Positions 9,773 to 19,049 of a DNA stretch of 64,000 nucleotides are shown here, in pieces. How positions within the stretch are numbered: the stretch's first letter is position 1; each line of letters begins with the position of its first letter. The stretch comes from an uncultured Gellertiella sp. (lineage in GTDB: Bacteria > Pseudomonadota > Alphaproteobacteria > Rhizobiales > Rhizobiaceae). Below the pieces are notes generated by a model, which saw only the letters and a program-made list of their open reading frames with translations, was not told the DNA's origin and did no database searches. A program made the position numbers and the translations under genes. The stretch spans positions 3,890,879-3,954,878 of the forward strand of contig NZ_OY735139.1 of NCBI RefSeq assembly GCF_963457605.1, read 5' to 3'.

Positions 9773-11614
9773 ATGCCTGCTTATCGTTCCAGAACCACGA
9801 CCCACGGCCGCAACATGGCTGGTGCCCGCGGGCTGTGGCGTGCCACGGGCATGAAGGACAGCGATTTCGGCAAGCCGATCATCGCGGTGGTGAATTCCTT
9901 CACCCAGTTCGTGCCGGGCCATGTGCATCTGAAGGATCTCGGCCAGCTGGTCGCCCGCGAAATCGAGGCAGCCGGTGGCGTCGCCAAGGAATTCAACACC
10001 ATTGCCGTCGATGACGGCATCGCCATGGGCCATGATGGCATGCTCTATTCGCTGCCCTCGCGCGAGCTGATCGCCGACAGCGTCGAATATATGGTCAATG
10101 CCCATTGCGCCGATGCGATGGTCTGCATTTCCAACTGCGACAAGATCACCCCCGGCATGCTGATGGCCTCGCTGCGGCTGAACATCCCGACCATCTTCGT
10201 CTCCGGCGGCCCGATGGAAGCGGGCAAGGTCACCATGCATGGCAAGAAGGTGGCGCTGGACCTGGTCGATGCCATGGTGGCGGCTGCCGATGACAAGATC
10301 TCCGACGAGGATGTCGCGGTCATCGAACGCTCGGCCTGCCCGACCTGCGGCTCCTGCTCGGGCATGTTCACCGCCAATTCGATGAATTGCCTGACGGAGG
10401 CGCTGGGCCTGTCGCTGCCGGGCAACGGCTCGACGCTCGCCACCCATTCCGACCGCAAGGGCCTGTTCCTGGAAGCCGGTCGCCGGATCGTCGATCTCGC
10501 CCGCCGCTACTATGAACAGGACGATGCCTCCGCCCTGCCGCGCAACATCGCCACCAAGCAGGCTTTCGAGAATGCGATGGCGCTCGATATCGCCATGGGC
10601 GGCTCGACCAACACGGTGCTGCATATCCTTGCCGCCGCCCATGAGGGCGAGGTGGATTTCACCATGGACGATATCGACCGGCTGTCGCGCAAGGTGCCGT
10701 GCCTGTCGAAGGTGGCCCCGGCCAAGGCCGATGTGCATATGGAAGACGTCCACCGCGCCGGCGGCATCATGGCGATCCTCGGCGAACTCGACCGGGCAGG
10801 ACTGCTGCATACCGGCCTTCCGACCGTGCATGCCAAAACCATGCGTGACGCGCTCGACAGCTGGGATATCGCCATTTCCGACAACCCGGCTGCCCATGCG
10901 CTGTTCAGCGCCGCGCCCGGCGGCGTGCCGACCCAGGTTGCCTTCAGCCAGTCCTCGCGCTGGGAAGAACTGGATATCGACCGGGAAGGTGGCGTCATCC
11001 GCGATGCGCAGCATCCGTTCTCGAAGGATGGCGGCCTTGCGGTGCTGAAGGGCAACCTCGCCATCGACGGCTGCATCGTCAAGACGGCGGGCGTCGATGA
11101 AAGCATCCTGAAATTTTCCGGCCCGGCCCGGGTTTTCGAAAGCCAGGATGCCTCGGTGAAGGCGATCCTGTCGAACGAGATCAAGGCGGGCGATGTGGTC
11201 GTCATCCGTTATGAAGGGCCGAAGGGCGGACCGGGCATGCAGGAAATGCTCTATCCGACCAGCTATCTGAAATCGAAGGGCCTCGGCAAGGCCTGTGCGC
11301 TGATCACCGATGGCCGCTTCTCCGGCGGCACCTCGGGCCTGTCCATCGGCCATGTCTCGCCAGAGGCTGCCAATGGCGGCATCATCGGTCTCGTGCGCGA
11401 AGGCGACATGATCGATATCGACATTCCGAACCGCTCGATCAGCCTGCGCGTTGCCGACGACGTGCTCGCCTCCCGCCGCGCCGAGCAGGACAAGGCAGGC
11501 TGGCAGCCGGTCGAAGCCCGCAAGCGCGCGGTCTCGACCGCGCTGAAAGTCTACGCCGCCTTCGCCACCAGCGCCGACAAGGGCGCCGTACGCGATCTGA
11601 GCCTGATGAAGTAA
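9773..11614 (+). CDS. ilvD: dihydroxy-acid dehydratase
   Basis: The 613-residue enzyme makes the 2-keto acid precursors of isoleucine and valine from dihydroxy acids. It begins [27 protein letters not shown], the usual IlvD start. Iron-sulfur ligands are visible in [10 protein letters not shown] (about residue 121) and in [20 protein letters not shown] (about residue 189). The C-terminal signature [23 protein letters not shown] is present. Length is that of the long bacterial form. It stands alone, with no other ilv gene adjacent. Confidence 0.98.
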   Translation: MPAYRSRTTTHGRNMAGARGLWRATGMKDSDFGKPIIAVVNSFTQFVPGHVHLKDLGQLVAREIEAAGGVAKEFNTIAVDDGIAMGHDGMLYSLPSRELIADSVEYMVNAHCADAMVCISNCDKITPGMLMASLRLNIPTIFVSGGPMEAGKVTMHGKKVALDLVDAMVAAADDKISDEDVAVIERSACPTCGSCSGMFTANSMNCLTEALGLSLPGNGSTLATHSDRKGLFLEAGRRIVDLARRYYEQDDASALPRNIATKQAFENAMALDIAMGGSTNTVLHILAAAHEGEVDFTMDDIDRLSRKVPCLSKVAPAKADVHMEDVHRAGGIMAILGELDRAGLLHTGLPTVHAKTMRDALDSWDIAISDNPAAHALFSAAPGGVPTQVAFSQSSRWEELDIDREGGVIRDAQHPFSKDGGLAVLKGNLAIDGCIVKTAGVDESILKFSGPARVFESQDASVKAILSNEIKAGDVVVIRYEGPKGGPGMQEMLYPTSYLKSKGLGKACALITDGRFSGGTSGLSIGHVSPEAANGGIIGLVREGDMIDIDIPNRSISLRVADDVLASRRAEQDKAGWQPVEARKRAVSTALKVYAAFATSADKGAVRDLSLMK

Positions 11615-11758
11615 GGGCAGGGCGCTTCGCCACTCTCCCCCCGCAAGCCTCCCGGTTTGCGCGGGGCCTTTGCCGCGTCACGTTCAACCGGGCGGAATGG
11701 TTTTTGTCTCCTGTGCCGGGCATGCTATAGCTGCCGCGGTCGCAGGCGAGAGGGCTTC

Positions 11759-12397
11759 ATGGCGGAAAAACAGGATATTGACCGGACGGCGCTGCTGGAG
11801 GCATTCGACCGGCTGGGCTCGGCGGCCGTAGACCATGGGGCCATGATCGATATCCTGGTTTATGGTGGCTCTGCCCTGATGGCCGCCAGCAATTTTCGTT
11901 TTGCCACGGCCGATGTGGATATTGCCCCTCTCGGGGACCAGAAGCCCGCGTGGTTTGACGAGGTGGTGGCGGGGATTGCCGACGATCTTGGTTTCCGGGA
12001 GAAGGAAAACTGGCTGAACGATGCCATCGACGTCCATCTCAGCCGACTGGCCAGCCTTGACCGGGACCACTGGTGCTATGGCACCTTTCCAAGAGGCGGG
12101 GAGGTTTGCGGTCTGCGCGTGTATGTTCCGACGGCGGATTACATGCTGGCGCTGAAGCTGAAGGCGATGCGGGTTCTCGATCCGTTGAAAGGACCGCAGG
12201 AAAAAGAGGACATCCAGAACCTGCTGCGGGTCAATCGCGTCGTTGATATCGATGGTGCCATGGCAATCCTTGCCCGGTATTTCCCCAGATCCGCCGGGCA
12301 TGATGACAAGCGGTTCCTGCTCAGGCATCTGTTCAGTTTCGACGTTGCGGAAAGGAATGCGGAAGATGCGCCCATCTACCCTGCGCGAGGTCTCTGA
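11759..12397 (+). CDS. DUF6036-like nucleotidyltransferase-fold protein
   Basis: The 212-residue product has the core of a minimal nucleotidyltransferase fold: LVYGGSALMAA (residues 34-43) followed by TADVDI (50-55), the GGS and D-x-D metal-site pattern. A C-terminal helical part contains a KxxR-like segment (ALKLKAMRVLDPLKGPQEKEDI). This resembles DUF6036 and AbiEii-related proteins, which are often half of a two-gene toxin-antitoxin-type module. The start is MAEKQDIDRT, after gcaggcgagagggcttc. It overlaps the next gene by 32 bases. Function is not proven. Confidence 0.6.
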   Translation: MAEKQDIDRTALLEAFDRLGSAAVDHGAMIDILVYGGSALMAASNFRFATADVDIAPLGDQKPAWFDEVVAGIADDLGFREKENWLNDAIDVHLSRLASLDRDHWCYGTFPRGGEVCGLRVYVPTADYMLALKLKAMRVLDPLKGPQEKEDIQNLLRVNRVVDIDGAMAILARYFPRSAGHDDKRFLLRHLFSFDVAERNAEDAPIYPARGL

Positions 12398-12836
12398 GAA
12401 AATGTCCGGGCAGGCCGATCCGGTGAAAGTCTTTTCCGAATTCCTCGATTATTTCTATGATTGCGCGACGGAAGAGGAGATGTCGGCGTGTCTGGCCGAA
12501 GAGCCGGTTCTGCTTTCGGAAAGCCACTGGAACGCCATCCTTGCCGCTTCGGCGGACTATCTTGCCAAGAGATACCGGATGCGTGCCTTCCCGCTCTGGG
12601 TGCTGGGGCCGGAACGGTTCCTGCCGGAGCCGTGGTTTCGCGAGACCAGCGACGAGATGCGGGCCTATCTGACCTTTCAGTCGCCTGCGGAATTTCGCAT
12701 GCGCGGCCTCTATGTCGAGGCGGTGCCCTTGCGGCGGGCCCGGACCTGGCAGGCGGAAGAGAGGTTGCAGCAGCGGCTGAAGGCTGGAGAAGAACGGGCA
12801 AAGCAGACCGCGGCGCACCCGAGGGCAGTATCCTGA
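12366..12836 (+). CDS. hypothetical partner of the nucleotidyltransferase-fold gene
   Basis: The 156-residue product (MRPSTLREVSEKM onward) has no family I recognise. It is largely helical and charged, has YFYDCATEEEMSACLAEEP in the first third, and ends in a Lys/Arg/Gln-rich helix (EERLQQRLKAGEERAK). The start at 12366 has a ggaatgcggaag ribosome site. An alternative start is MSGQADP at 12402. The overlap with the upstream gene implies co-translation and a shared job. It is a candidate antitoxin or accessory subunit by position only. Confidence 0.55.
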   Translation: MRPSTLREVSEKMSGQADPVKVFSEFLDYFYDCATEEEMSACLAEEPVLLSESHWNAILAASADYLAKRYRMRAFPLWVLGPERFLPEPWFRETSDEMRAYLTFQSPAEFRMRGLYVEAVPLRRARTWQAEERLQQRLKAGEERAKQTAAHPRAVS

Positions 12837-12916
12837 GAACCGGGTGAAAACCCCTCTTTTCTTTGCCGCAATCCGCCGCCATGGTTCGGCCACACCGATT
12901 GAAACGAGGAATCATC

Positions 12917-14314
12917 ATGTTTGCCTGCACGGCTCGTTGTCTCGCCCTGCTGCTTGCCGCCACGCTGACCCAGCCCGCTTTCGCCGAAGACGCGAGGCAG
13001 GTGCCGTCGAACACGGTGGAGATGCAACTGTCCTTCGCGCCGCTGGTCAAGCGCACCACCAATTCGGTGGTGAATGTCTATGCGGAGCGGGTGGTGCAGC
13101 GGCAATCGCCGTTTCTCGACGATCCCTTCTTCGAGCAGTTCTTCGGCCAGCGGATGCCGAACCGCACGGAAAAGCAGTCGTCGCTGGGCTCCGGCATCAT
13201 CGCCACCGCCGGGGGGCTTGTGGTGACCAACAATCACGTGGTCGACGGGGCCGATGACATCAAGGTCGCCCTTGCCGACGGCCGGGAATATCCCTGCCAG
13301 GTGGTGCTGCGCGATGACCGGGTGGATCTGGCGGTGCTGAAGATCAAGAGCGGCGACACCTTCACCCCGCTGCCAATCGGGGATTCCGATGCGGTCGAGG
13401 TCGGCGATCTCGTGCTGGCCATCGGCAATCCCTTCGGCGTCGGTCAGACGGTGACGTCAGGCATCGTCTCGGCGCTCGCCCGCAATCAGGTGGTGAAATC
13501 CGAATTCGGCTTCTTCATCCAGACCGACGCGGCGATTAATCCCGGCAATTCCGGCGGCGCGCTGATGAACATGAAGGGCGAACTGATCGGCATCAACACG
13601 GCGATCTTTTCGCGTGGCGGCGGATCGAACGGGGTGGGCTTTGCCATCCCCGCCAATCTGGTCAAGGCCTTCCTGGCATCCGCCGCCAGCGGTGCCAAGA
13701 GTTTCGAGCGGCCCTATATCGGCGCGACCTTCGAGCCGGTCACCTCGGAAGTGGCGGAAGCGCTGGGGCTGAAGCGGGTGCGCGGCGCACTGATCGTCAA
13801 GGTCGCCGATGGCGGACCGGCGGCCAGAGCCGGACTCAAGCCGGGGGAAGTCATCACCGCCGTCAATGGCATCGAGGTCGAACATCCCGATGCGCTCGGC
13901 TACCGGCTGGCGACCGCGGGCCTCGGCAAGAGCGTGGCGCTGACGGTGCTCGACAATTCCACGGCAACCGAGGTGAGCCTGCGGCTCGCCGGACCGCCGG
14001 AAACCCAGCCGCGCGATGAACGCCAGCTCAAGGGCGACAACCCCTTTGCCGGCGCACTGGTCGCCAACCTCTCGCCGCGCCTTGCCGACGAGTTGCACCT
14101 TGCACCCGAACTCAAGGGCGTGGTGATCACCAAAATCCGGGACGGGTCGCCTGCCCAGGCCATCGGCTTCCTGCCGAATGATATCATCGTCTCGCTGAAC
14201 GGCACGCCGGTCGACAGCACGAAGGTGCTGGAGGCACAGCTTGCCGACAACAATGGCTTCTGGCAGGTCGAAATCAACCGGGGAGGGCAGATCATCCGCC
14301 AGATTTTCCGATGA
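12917..14314 (+). CDS. periplasmic serine protease, DegP/DegQ (HtrA) family
   Basis: The 465-residue protease/chaperone handles misfolded envelope proteins. A signal peptide (MFACTARCLALLLAATLTQPAFAED) is followed by a trypsin-like domain. Its catalytic triad can be read as His107 (TNNHVVDG), Asp138 (DRVDLAVLKI) and Ser212 (INPGNSGGAL). Two PDZ domains follow (about 250-345 and 370-460). The start was moved inward from 12863 to the ATG preceded by gaaacgaggaatc. The stop overlaps rarA by four bases (ATGA). Confidence 0.92.
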   Translation: MFACTARCLALLLAATLTQPAFAEDARQVPSNTVEMQLSFAPLVKRTTNSVVNVYAERVVQRQSPFLDDPFFEQFFGQRMPNRTEKQSSLGSGIIATAGGLVVTNNHVVDGADDIKVALADGREYPCQVVLRDDRVDLAVLKIKSGDTFTPLPIGDSDAVEVGDLVLAIGNPFGVGQTVTSGIVSALARNQVVKSEFGFFIQTDAAINPGNSGGALMNMKGELIGINTAIFSRGGGSNGVGFAIPANLVKAFLASAASGAKSFERPYIGATFEPVTSEVAEALGLKRVRGALIVKVADGGPAARAGLKPGEVITAVNGIEVEHPDALGYRLATAGLGKSVALTVLDNSTATEVSLRLAGPPETQPRDERQLKGDNPFAGALVANLSPRLADELHLAPELKGVVITKIRDGSPAQAIGFLPNDIIVSLNGTPVDSTKVLEAQLADNNGFWQVEINRGGQIIRQIFR

Positions 14315-15618
14315 GCGACCTCTTCGCCCCATCCGTTCCCGAAAATGTCGCAAGCCGCAGGCCACTGGCTGACCGGCTTCGCCCCGCCCATCTCGGCGAG
14401 GTGTCCGGGCAGGAACACCTGACCGGCGAAGACGGCGTGCTCACCCGGATGATTGCCTCCGGCACGCTGGGCTCGATGATCTTCTGGGGACCGCCCGGCA
14501 CCGGCAAGACGACGGTGGCGCGGCTGTTGTCCGGCGAGGCTGGCCTTGCCTTCGAGCAGATTTCGGCGATCTTTTCCGGCGTGGCGGATCTGAAGAAGGT
14601 GTTTGAGGCGGCCCGCGCCCGGCGGATGAGCGGGCGGCAGACCCTGCTTTTCGTCGACGAGATCCACCGCTTCAACCGGGCGCAGCAGGACAGTTTTCTG
14701 CCGGTGATGGAGGATGGCACCGTTATTCTGGTCGGCGCGACGACTGAGAACCCGTCCTTTGAACTGAACGCCGCCCTTCTGTCGCGCGCCCGCGTGCTGA
14801 CTTTCAAGGCACATGACGAGGCGAGCCTCGAGCACCTGCTGGGTCGGGCGGAAGAAACCGAAGGCAAGGCGCTGCCCCTCGACGCGGCAGCGCGCATCAG
14901 CCTGTTGCGGATGGCCGATGGCGATGGCCGTGCGGTGCTGACGCTGGCTGAAGAGGTATGGCGGGCGGCGCGTGCAGGCGAGGTGTTCGATACCGAGGCG
15001 CTGACGCACATCGTCCAGCGCCGTGCGCCCGTCTATGACAAGGGGCAGGATGGCCATTACAATCTGATATCCGCCCTGCACAAATCCGTGCGCGGTTCCG
15101 ATCCCGATGCCGCCCTCTATTATCTCTGCCGGATGTTCGATGCGGGCGAAGATCCGCTGTTCATCGGCCGGCGGCTGGTGCGCATGGCGGTGGAGGATAT
15201 CGGCCTTGCCGATCCGCAGGCGCTGGTCGTCTGCAATGCCGCCAAGGATGCCTATGATTTCCTCGGCTCGCCGGAGGGCGAACTGGCGCTGGCGCAGGCC
15301 TGCATCTATATCGCCACCGCGCCGAAATCCAATGCCGTCTATACCGCCTACAAGAGCGCCATGCGGGCCGCCAAGGAAAATGGCTCGCTGCTGCCCCCCA
15401 AGCATATCCTGAACGCACCGACCAAGCTGATGAAGGGCGAGGGCTATGGCGATGGCTATCGCTACGACCACGATCAGCCGGACGCCTTTTCAGGCCAGGA
15501 TTATTTCCCGGAAAAGATGGGCCGCAAGACCTTCTATGACCCGCCGGAGCGCGGATTCGAGCGGGACATTCGCAAGCGTCTGGACTGGTGGGCGAAACTC
15601 AGACGCGAGCGCGGCTGA
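14311..15618 (+). CDS. rarA: replication-associated recombination protein A (AAA+ ATPase)
   Basis: The 435-residue protein belongs to the RarA/MgsA/WRNIP1 family that acts at stalled replication forks. It has Walker A GPPGTGKTT near residue 60, Walker B LLFVDEIHRFN and sensor 1 ATTENPSFELNAALLSR. The family C-terminal tetramerisation domain includes YDKGQDGHYNLISALHKSVRGSDPDAA and YKYPHD-like YRYDHDQPDAF. It is translationally coupled to the protease gene upstream. Sharing an operon with a Deg protease is common in rhizobia. Confidence 0.95.
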   Translation: MSDLFAPSVPENVASRRPLADRLRPAHLGEVSGQEHLTGEDGVLTRMIASGTLGSMIFWGPPGTGKTTVARLLSGEAGLAFEQISAIFSGVADLKKVFEAARARRMSGRQTLLFVDEIHRFNRAQQDSFLPVMEDGTVILVGATTENPSFELNAALLSRARVLTFKAHDEASLEHLLGRAEETEGKALPLDAAARISLLRMADGDGRAVLTLAEEVWRAARAGEVFDTEALTHIVQRRAPVYDKGQDGHYNLISALHKSVRGSDPDAALYYLCRMFDAGEDPLFIGRRLVRMAVEDIGLADPQALVVCNAAKDAYDFLGSPEGELALAQACIYIATAPKSNAVYTAYKSAMRAAKENGSLLPPKHILNAPTKLMKGEGYGDGYRYDHDQPDAFSGQDYFPEKMGRKTFYDPPERGFERDIRKRLDWWAKLRRERG

Positions 15619-15699
15619 GGAAAAAGGCAAATTCGCTCAAGGCGTTACACCGTCTTCCGGAATCAGGATCTGACAGGCTTGATTCATATTGTGAAGCAG

Positions 15700-15727
15700 A
15701 AAAACCCGCCGGCGAGACCGGCGGGTG
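15700..15727 (-). terminator. intrinsic terminator for the minus-strand gene at 15753
   Basis: Arms ACCCGCCGG and CCGGCGGGT pair across the loop cgaga. Read on the minus strand, the hairpin ends in TTTTT. It lies 26 bases beyond the stop codon of the minus-strand secreted-protein gene. It also separates that gene from the convergent rarA. Confidence 0.8.
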
Positions 15728-15752
15728 TCGAGGTGACCGGGAAAGCAGGCGA

Positions 15753-16247
15753 TCAGTTCGCCGAAGGCTTGAGCGAGCCGATGATCGCCCCCAGTTCCGC
15801 GCCATGCTTTTCCTGCTCGCCCTTCGATCCCCAATAGGTGATGACCAGCAGTTTGTCCGGGCTCGGCTGGACAAAGGAGAGGCCGATCGATACGTCGCCA
15901 TCCGCATCGGTGCCGGACCAGTCGAGATTCTTCATCTGCATGCCATTGACCGTGTCTTCGGATTCCTTCTGGGTCTTGGCGTCGATGGTCACGCCCTTCT
16001 GCTTGAGATAGTCGATGGCATCGGAGACGACCTTGTCGGTGGAGGCCCCATCCGCGACATCGATGGAGATGTAGATGGCGTTGTCGTCGGATTCCGCGTC
16101 AATCCCCGTCTCGGTTTCCTTCGGGCCCCAGGTGTCAGGAATGGTGATCGAGGCCACCGGCGCATCGCTCGGAAAATTCAGGGTCGCGGCGCTGCCGACA
16201 GCCGGGAAGAGGCCGATCAGAAGAGCGGCGAGTATAGTCTTTTTCAT
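15753..16247 (-). CDS. secreted hypothetical protein
   Basis: The 164-residue product has a clear signal peptide (MKKTILAALLIGLFPAVGSAA). The mature part of about 143 residues begins TLNFPSDAPVASITIPDTWGPKETETGIDA. The rest alternates predicted strands with acidic loops and ends FVQPSPDKLLVITYWGSKGEQEKHGAELGAIIGSLK. It looks like a small periplasmic protein of the kind found in many rhizobia, but I cannot assign a function. The start is MKKTIL because the upstream part of the frame is not signal-like. Confidence 0.75.
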   Translation of the reverse strand: MKKTILAALLIGLFPAVGSAATLNFPSDAPVASITIPDTWGPKETETGIDAESDDNAIYISIDVADGASTDKVVSDAIDYLKQKGVTIDAKTQKESEDTVNGMQMKNLDWSGTDADGDVSIGLSFVQPSPDKLLVITYWGSKGEQEKHGAELGAIIGSLKPSAN

Positions 16248-16473
16248 CGTCGGAAAACCTTTTGCTGGGATGCGGCCCGTGGCCGCGTGACATTCGACGC
16301 CAGGGTTGAAGGAGCGTGGCTCGCCACGTCTCCGGACCGGCACCGATGTCTCAATTATAAAGGATATAAGTTGAAAACATCCCTAAATCGCGACGGGATG
16401 TTTATGACATATCCGTATTGCACCCAGACTTGAACGTTCCGAGAGCCCGCGCGCTGCCGGCATGGTCCGATGT

Positions 16474-18132
16474 TCAGCGCGAAAACAGCTTAGCCGTGAT
16501 CCGGTGAAGGAAAAGCGGCAGTTGCGCGAAGGCATAGGGCATGTGGACCCTTTCCAGCCGCTGATGGTATTCGCGGCCCCAGGGGCCGATATTGACGACA
16601 GGAAACCGGAGGCTGTCCGGTGGCGGAATGTCGACCATCGCCGCATGCGGCGTGTTGTCGGCGACGATGGCCATGGCCTCCTGTCCGGGCCGGTTGCCGA
16701 AGAAGCTCATGTCGGAAATGCCGGTGAAAACGGAGCGATACCTGATGTCAACGCCGCCGGGACCGGCCATCTCCCGCCGGGCGGCTTCCATGGCCGCGAC
16801 AAATGCACCATCCGCCTGCTCTTCCGCTGGAAGCCGCGACGGCGGATAATGCAGCCCTGCGAAACCGGACACGATGGCGGGACCGGTGAGACGGGCCTCT
16901 TCCACCAGCAGTTCGGTGAGCGCCCGGCTGATGGCAAGCGGATTGCTCGACGCGGCAAGCTCTTCCGACCGCTGGCGGAAGCGGTCGATGGCGGCTTTTC
17001 CGCCGGTCTCGAAAGCCAGCTTTTTCAGCCCGGCAAAGCTCATCACCAACCCGTCGTCGATAGCGGCGGCATCGCCGCCCGCAAGGGCTGCGAAGCTTTC
17101 GGCATGGGCGCGCAGGCTTGCCACCGCCCAGCCCATCGCCTCTTCCAGCAGACCGTTGAAGCGCTGGAACAGGGCGTCCTGACCCATGCTGTGAAACAGC
17201 CAGTTGAAGGCGAGCCAGACGGCATCCGGCGTCGTGACATCATAACCCGCCCGGAAATCCCGGCCCTCCAGACAGATCGGCGGCGGCGAGACCTCGCCAT
17301 CCCCGACATCGCAGAGCGCCGGATTGGCCTCGATGCGGCGGATCACCTCGGCGGCGATCAGATGGGCGCTCACCCCTTCGAAGGGATAGCTGGCATGGGA
17401 GGGCTGGCCGATGACATAGGCAAAGGGCAGGAGCTTGCCGATGGTGCCGCGATAGATCGCGCGCCCCTCCACACCATCGCCCTGGTCGCTGGTCGCGTCG
17501 AGGTTGATGCCGCCGATGATGTCGAGATCCCAGTCACGGGCGAGGACGGGCAGGGCATCACGCAGGCTGCGCATGCCGCGCGAATTGCGTTCCTCGTCAG
17601 GTGTGGCCGCAAACAGCAGGTTGCCCGAAAAGTCCGGCTGGCCGGACAGATGCTCCAGAACCGCAATGCCAGCCGCCAGCCCGGATTTCATGTCGAGCAA
17701 CCCGCGCCCCGGCAGGAAATCCCCGCTTTCGAAATCCTGCAGCGCCTTTTCTTCCTGCGGCGACAGCGGACGGGAGCGCAGATCCTCGAGCAGCGCGGCC
17801 AGAAGCGGCTCCGGTTGGCAGGCAAGCGGTGCAAGATCGCGGTAATTGGCAACGGGAACCGTATCATAATGCCCGGCCATCGCCAAAGTCCGCCGTCCGC
17901 TGCCGCGCAGCAGCGCCACGACATTCCACGTGCCATCATGACTGTCCACCAGCCGGATCCGGTCCGGATGGTCTCTGAAACAGGGGAGCGTGGCGAGGAA
18001 TTCCGCCAGGCGCGGCCCGAATTGCCGCTCGCCCCCGGTTCCCGTCTCGCTCTGCCAGCCGGTCAGCATCAGCGCGATCTCCCGCGTGCGCGAAAGGGGT
18101 GACCAGATCGGGGAGGCGTTAGGGATGCCCAT
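16474..18132 (-). CDS. M20-family metallopeptidase, RocB-like
   Basis: The 552-residue product belongs to the M20 peptidase/deacylase family. Metal ligands are visible in GHYDTVPV (His88, Asp90), GLLDMKSG (Asp147) and TPDEERNSRG (Glu180/181). The length and layout match the RocB subgroup (arginine-utilisation protein), whose exact substrate is unsettled. The start is MGIPNASPIW; the upstream extension to 18204 overlaps the promoter region. It is divergent from an Lrp/AsnC regulator, which may control it in response to an amino acid. Confidence 0.85.
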   Translation of the reverse strand: MGIPNASPIWSPLSRTREIALMLTGWQSETGTGGERQFGPRLAEFLATLPCFRDHPDRIRLVDSHDGTWNVVALLRGSGRRTLAMAGHYDTVPVANYRDLAPLACQPEPLLAALLEDLRSRPLSPQEEKALQDFESGDFLPGRGLLDMKSGLAAGIAVLEHLSGQPDFSGNLLFAATPDEERNSRGMRSLRDALPVLARDWDLDIIGGINLDATSDQGDGVEGRAIYRGTIGKLLPFAYVIGQPSHASYPFEGVSAHLIAAEVIRRIEANPALCDVGDGEVSPPPICLEGRDFRAGYDVTTPDAVWLAFNWLFHSMGQDALFQRFNGLLEEAMGWAVASLRAHAESFAALAGGDAAAIDDGLVMSFAGLKKLAFETGGKAAIDRFRQRSEELAASSNPLAISRALTELLVEEARLTGPAIVSGFAGLHYPPSRLPAEEQADGAFVAAMEAARREMAGPGGVDIRYRSVFTGISDMSFFGNRPGQEAMAIVADNTPHAAMVDIPPPDSLRFPVVNIGPWGREYHQRLERVHMPYAFAQLPLFLHRITAKLFSR

Positions 18133-18228
18133 GCGGCGTACTCCGGAAGAGGGGGGATCAGTTTGCCGGAGCATAGGCGCGTCATCTGCCAACGAAAACG
18201 CCATGAAACGCTATATTTGTGCTGAATA

Positions 18229-18244
18229 CTGACATAAAAGTCAG
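18229..18244. promoter_or_regulatory. candidate operator between the RocB-like gene and the Lrp-type gene
   Basis: CTGACATAAAAGTCAG is a short inverted repeat with an A-rich centre in the gap shared by the two divergent genes, 30 bases before the regulator start. Lrp/AsnC proteins bind such imperfect palindromes with AT-rich middles. The assignment is inferred from position and form only. Confidence 0.35.
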
Positions 18245-18273
18245 AAAACGGACGATTTCAAAGGAGTGGCAGC

Positions 18274-18708
18274 ATGGATGACCTGGACCGCCGCCTGATT
18301 GAGGAACTGCGGCTGAATGGCCGCGCCTCGGTGCCGACGCTTGCCGGGCTGGTGGGCGTGTCGCGCGGGACGGTGCAGACCCGCCTCGACCGGCTGATTG
18401 CCGCGGGCACCATTGCCGGTTTCACCATCCGCCTCAAGGATCGCGCCAATGACGAGGTGATCCGGGGCGTGATGATGATCGAACTGGCGGGGCGCGGCAT
18501 CAGGACGGTGGTCGCACATCTCCGGCGGCTGCCGGGCATCGCCGCACTTCACACGACCAACGGGCTCTGGGACCTCATCGGGGAAATCGAGGTCGCGACG
18601 CTTCAGGATTTTAACCGGGTGGTGAGCGAAGTCCGCAGCATGGAAGGGGTGGCCAAGTCGGAATCCCATCTTTTTCCCGAAAAGACAAACGAAAACAAAG
18701 AGAATTAG
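18274..18708 (+). CDS. Lrp/AsnC-family transcriptional regulator
   Basis: The 144-residue product has an N-terminal winged HTH (LDRRLIEELRLNGRASVPTLAGLVGVSRGTVQTRLDRL). A C-terminal RAM ligand domain follows (GVMMIELAGRGIRTVVAHLRRLPGIAALHTTNGLWDLIGEIEV). AAAGGAGTGGCAGC precedes the ATG. It is divergent from the RocB-like peptidase and probably regulates it. The last 11 or so residues (FPEKTNENKEN) are encoded by a dispersed repeat that also occurs near 34.05 kb, so the natural C-terminus appears to have been replaced. Confidence 0.92.
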   Translation: MDDLDRRLIEELRLNGRASVPTLAGLVGVSRGTVQTRLDRLIAAGTIAGFTIRLKDRANDEVIRGVMMIELAGRGIRTVVAHLRRLPGIAALHTTNGLWDLIGEIEVATLQDFNRVVSEVRSMEGVAKSESHLFPEKTNENKEN

Positions 18709-18719
18709 AGTTTGTCTGG
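18671..18719. repeat. truncated R module of the CTAG-bounded repeat family
   Basis: About 49 bases from tttttcccgaaaagacaaac to agtttgtctgg are nearly identical to 34055-34100. The left half of the hairpin module is missing. The repeat overlaps the last codons and stop codon of the Lrp-type gene. The S module follows within ten bases. Confidence 0.85.
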
Positions 18720-18726
18720 GGGCAAC

Positions 18727-18895
18727 CTAGTGGTTTGATTCCGACATTTGCTACCGTCCGCCTTACCCTCGAGAGCAAATGTCGGAATCATGAAAACCAA
18801 TAGTAACACTATGATTTTAGTGGAATTTACGAATTTGACATTCGATCCTCGAGATCGCGGCGAATGGACATCGAATGTCAAATTCATTCCACTAG
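18727..18895. repeat. S module, 169-bp double-palindrome repeat, copy 1
   Basis: This 169-base element starts and ends with CTAG and is almost identical to 26972-27140. It contains two long inverted repeats. One has arms around GATTCCGACATTTGCT and AGCAAATGTCGGAATC. The other has arms around GAATTTGACATTCGAT and ATCGAATGTCAAATTC. It encodes no protein. The copy lies between the Lrp-type gene and the chemoreceptor gene and fills most of that gap. Confidence 0.9.
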
Positions 18896-19049
18896 GCGGA
18901 TCTTTCTGATGGCAACAGCACACAACCGCAGGCTTATGGACTATTTGTTCAATAATTTGAGACGGAAATATAATAATATTTAATACACAATAAAGCCGTC
19001 CGGCGAATTGCGGGGCTCCTGAACCCCTCGAAAAATCCGGAATTTCCTC

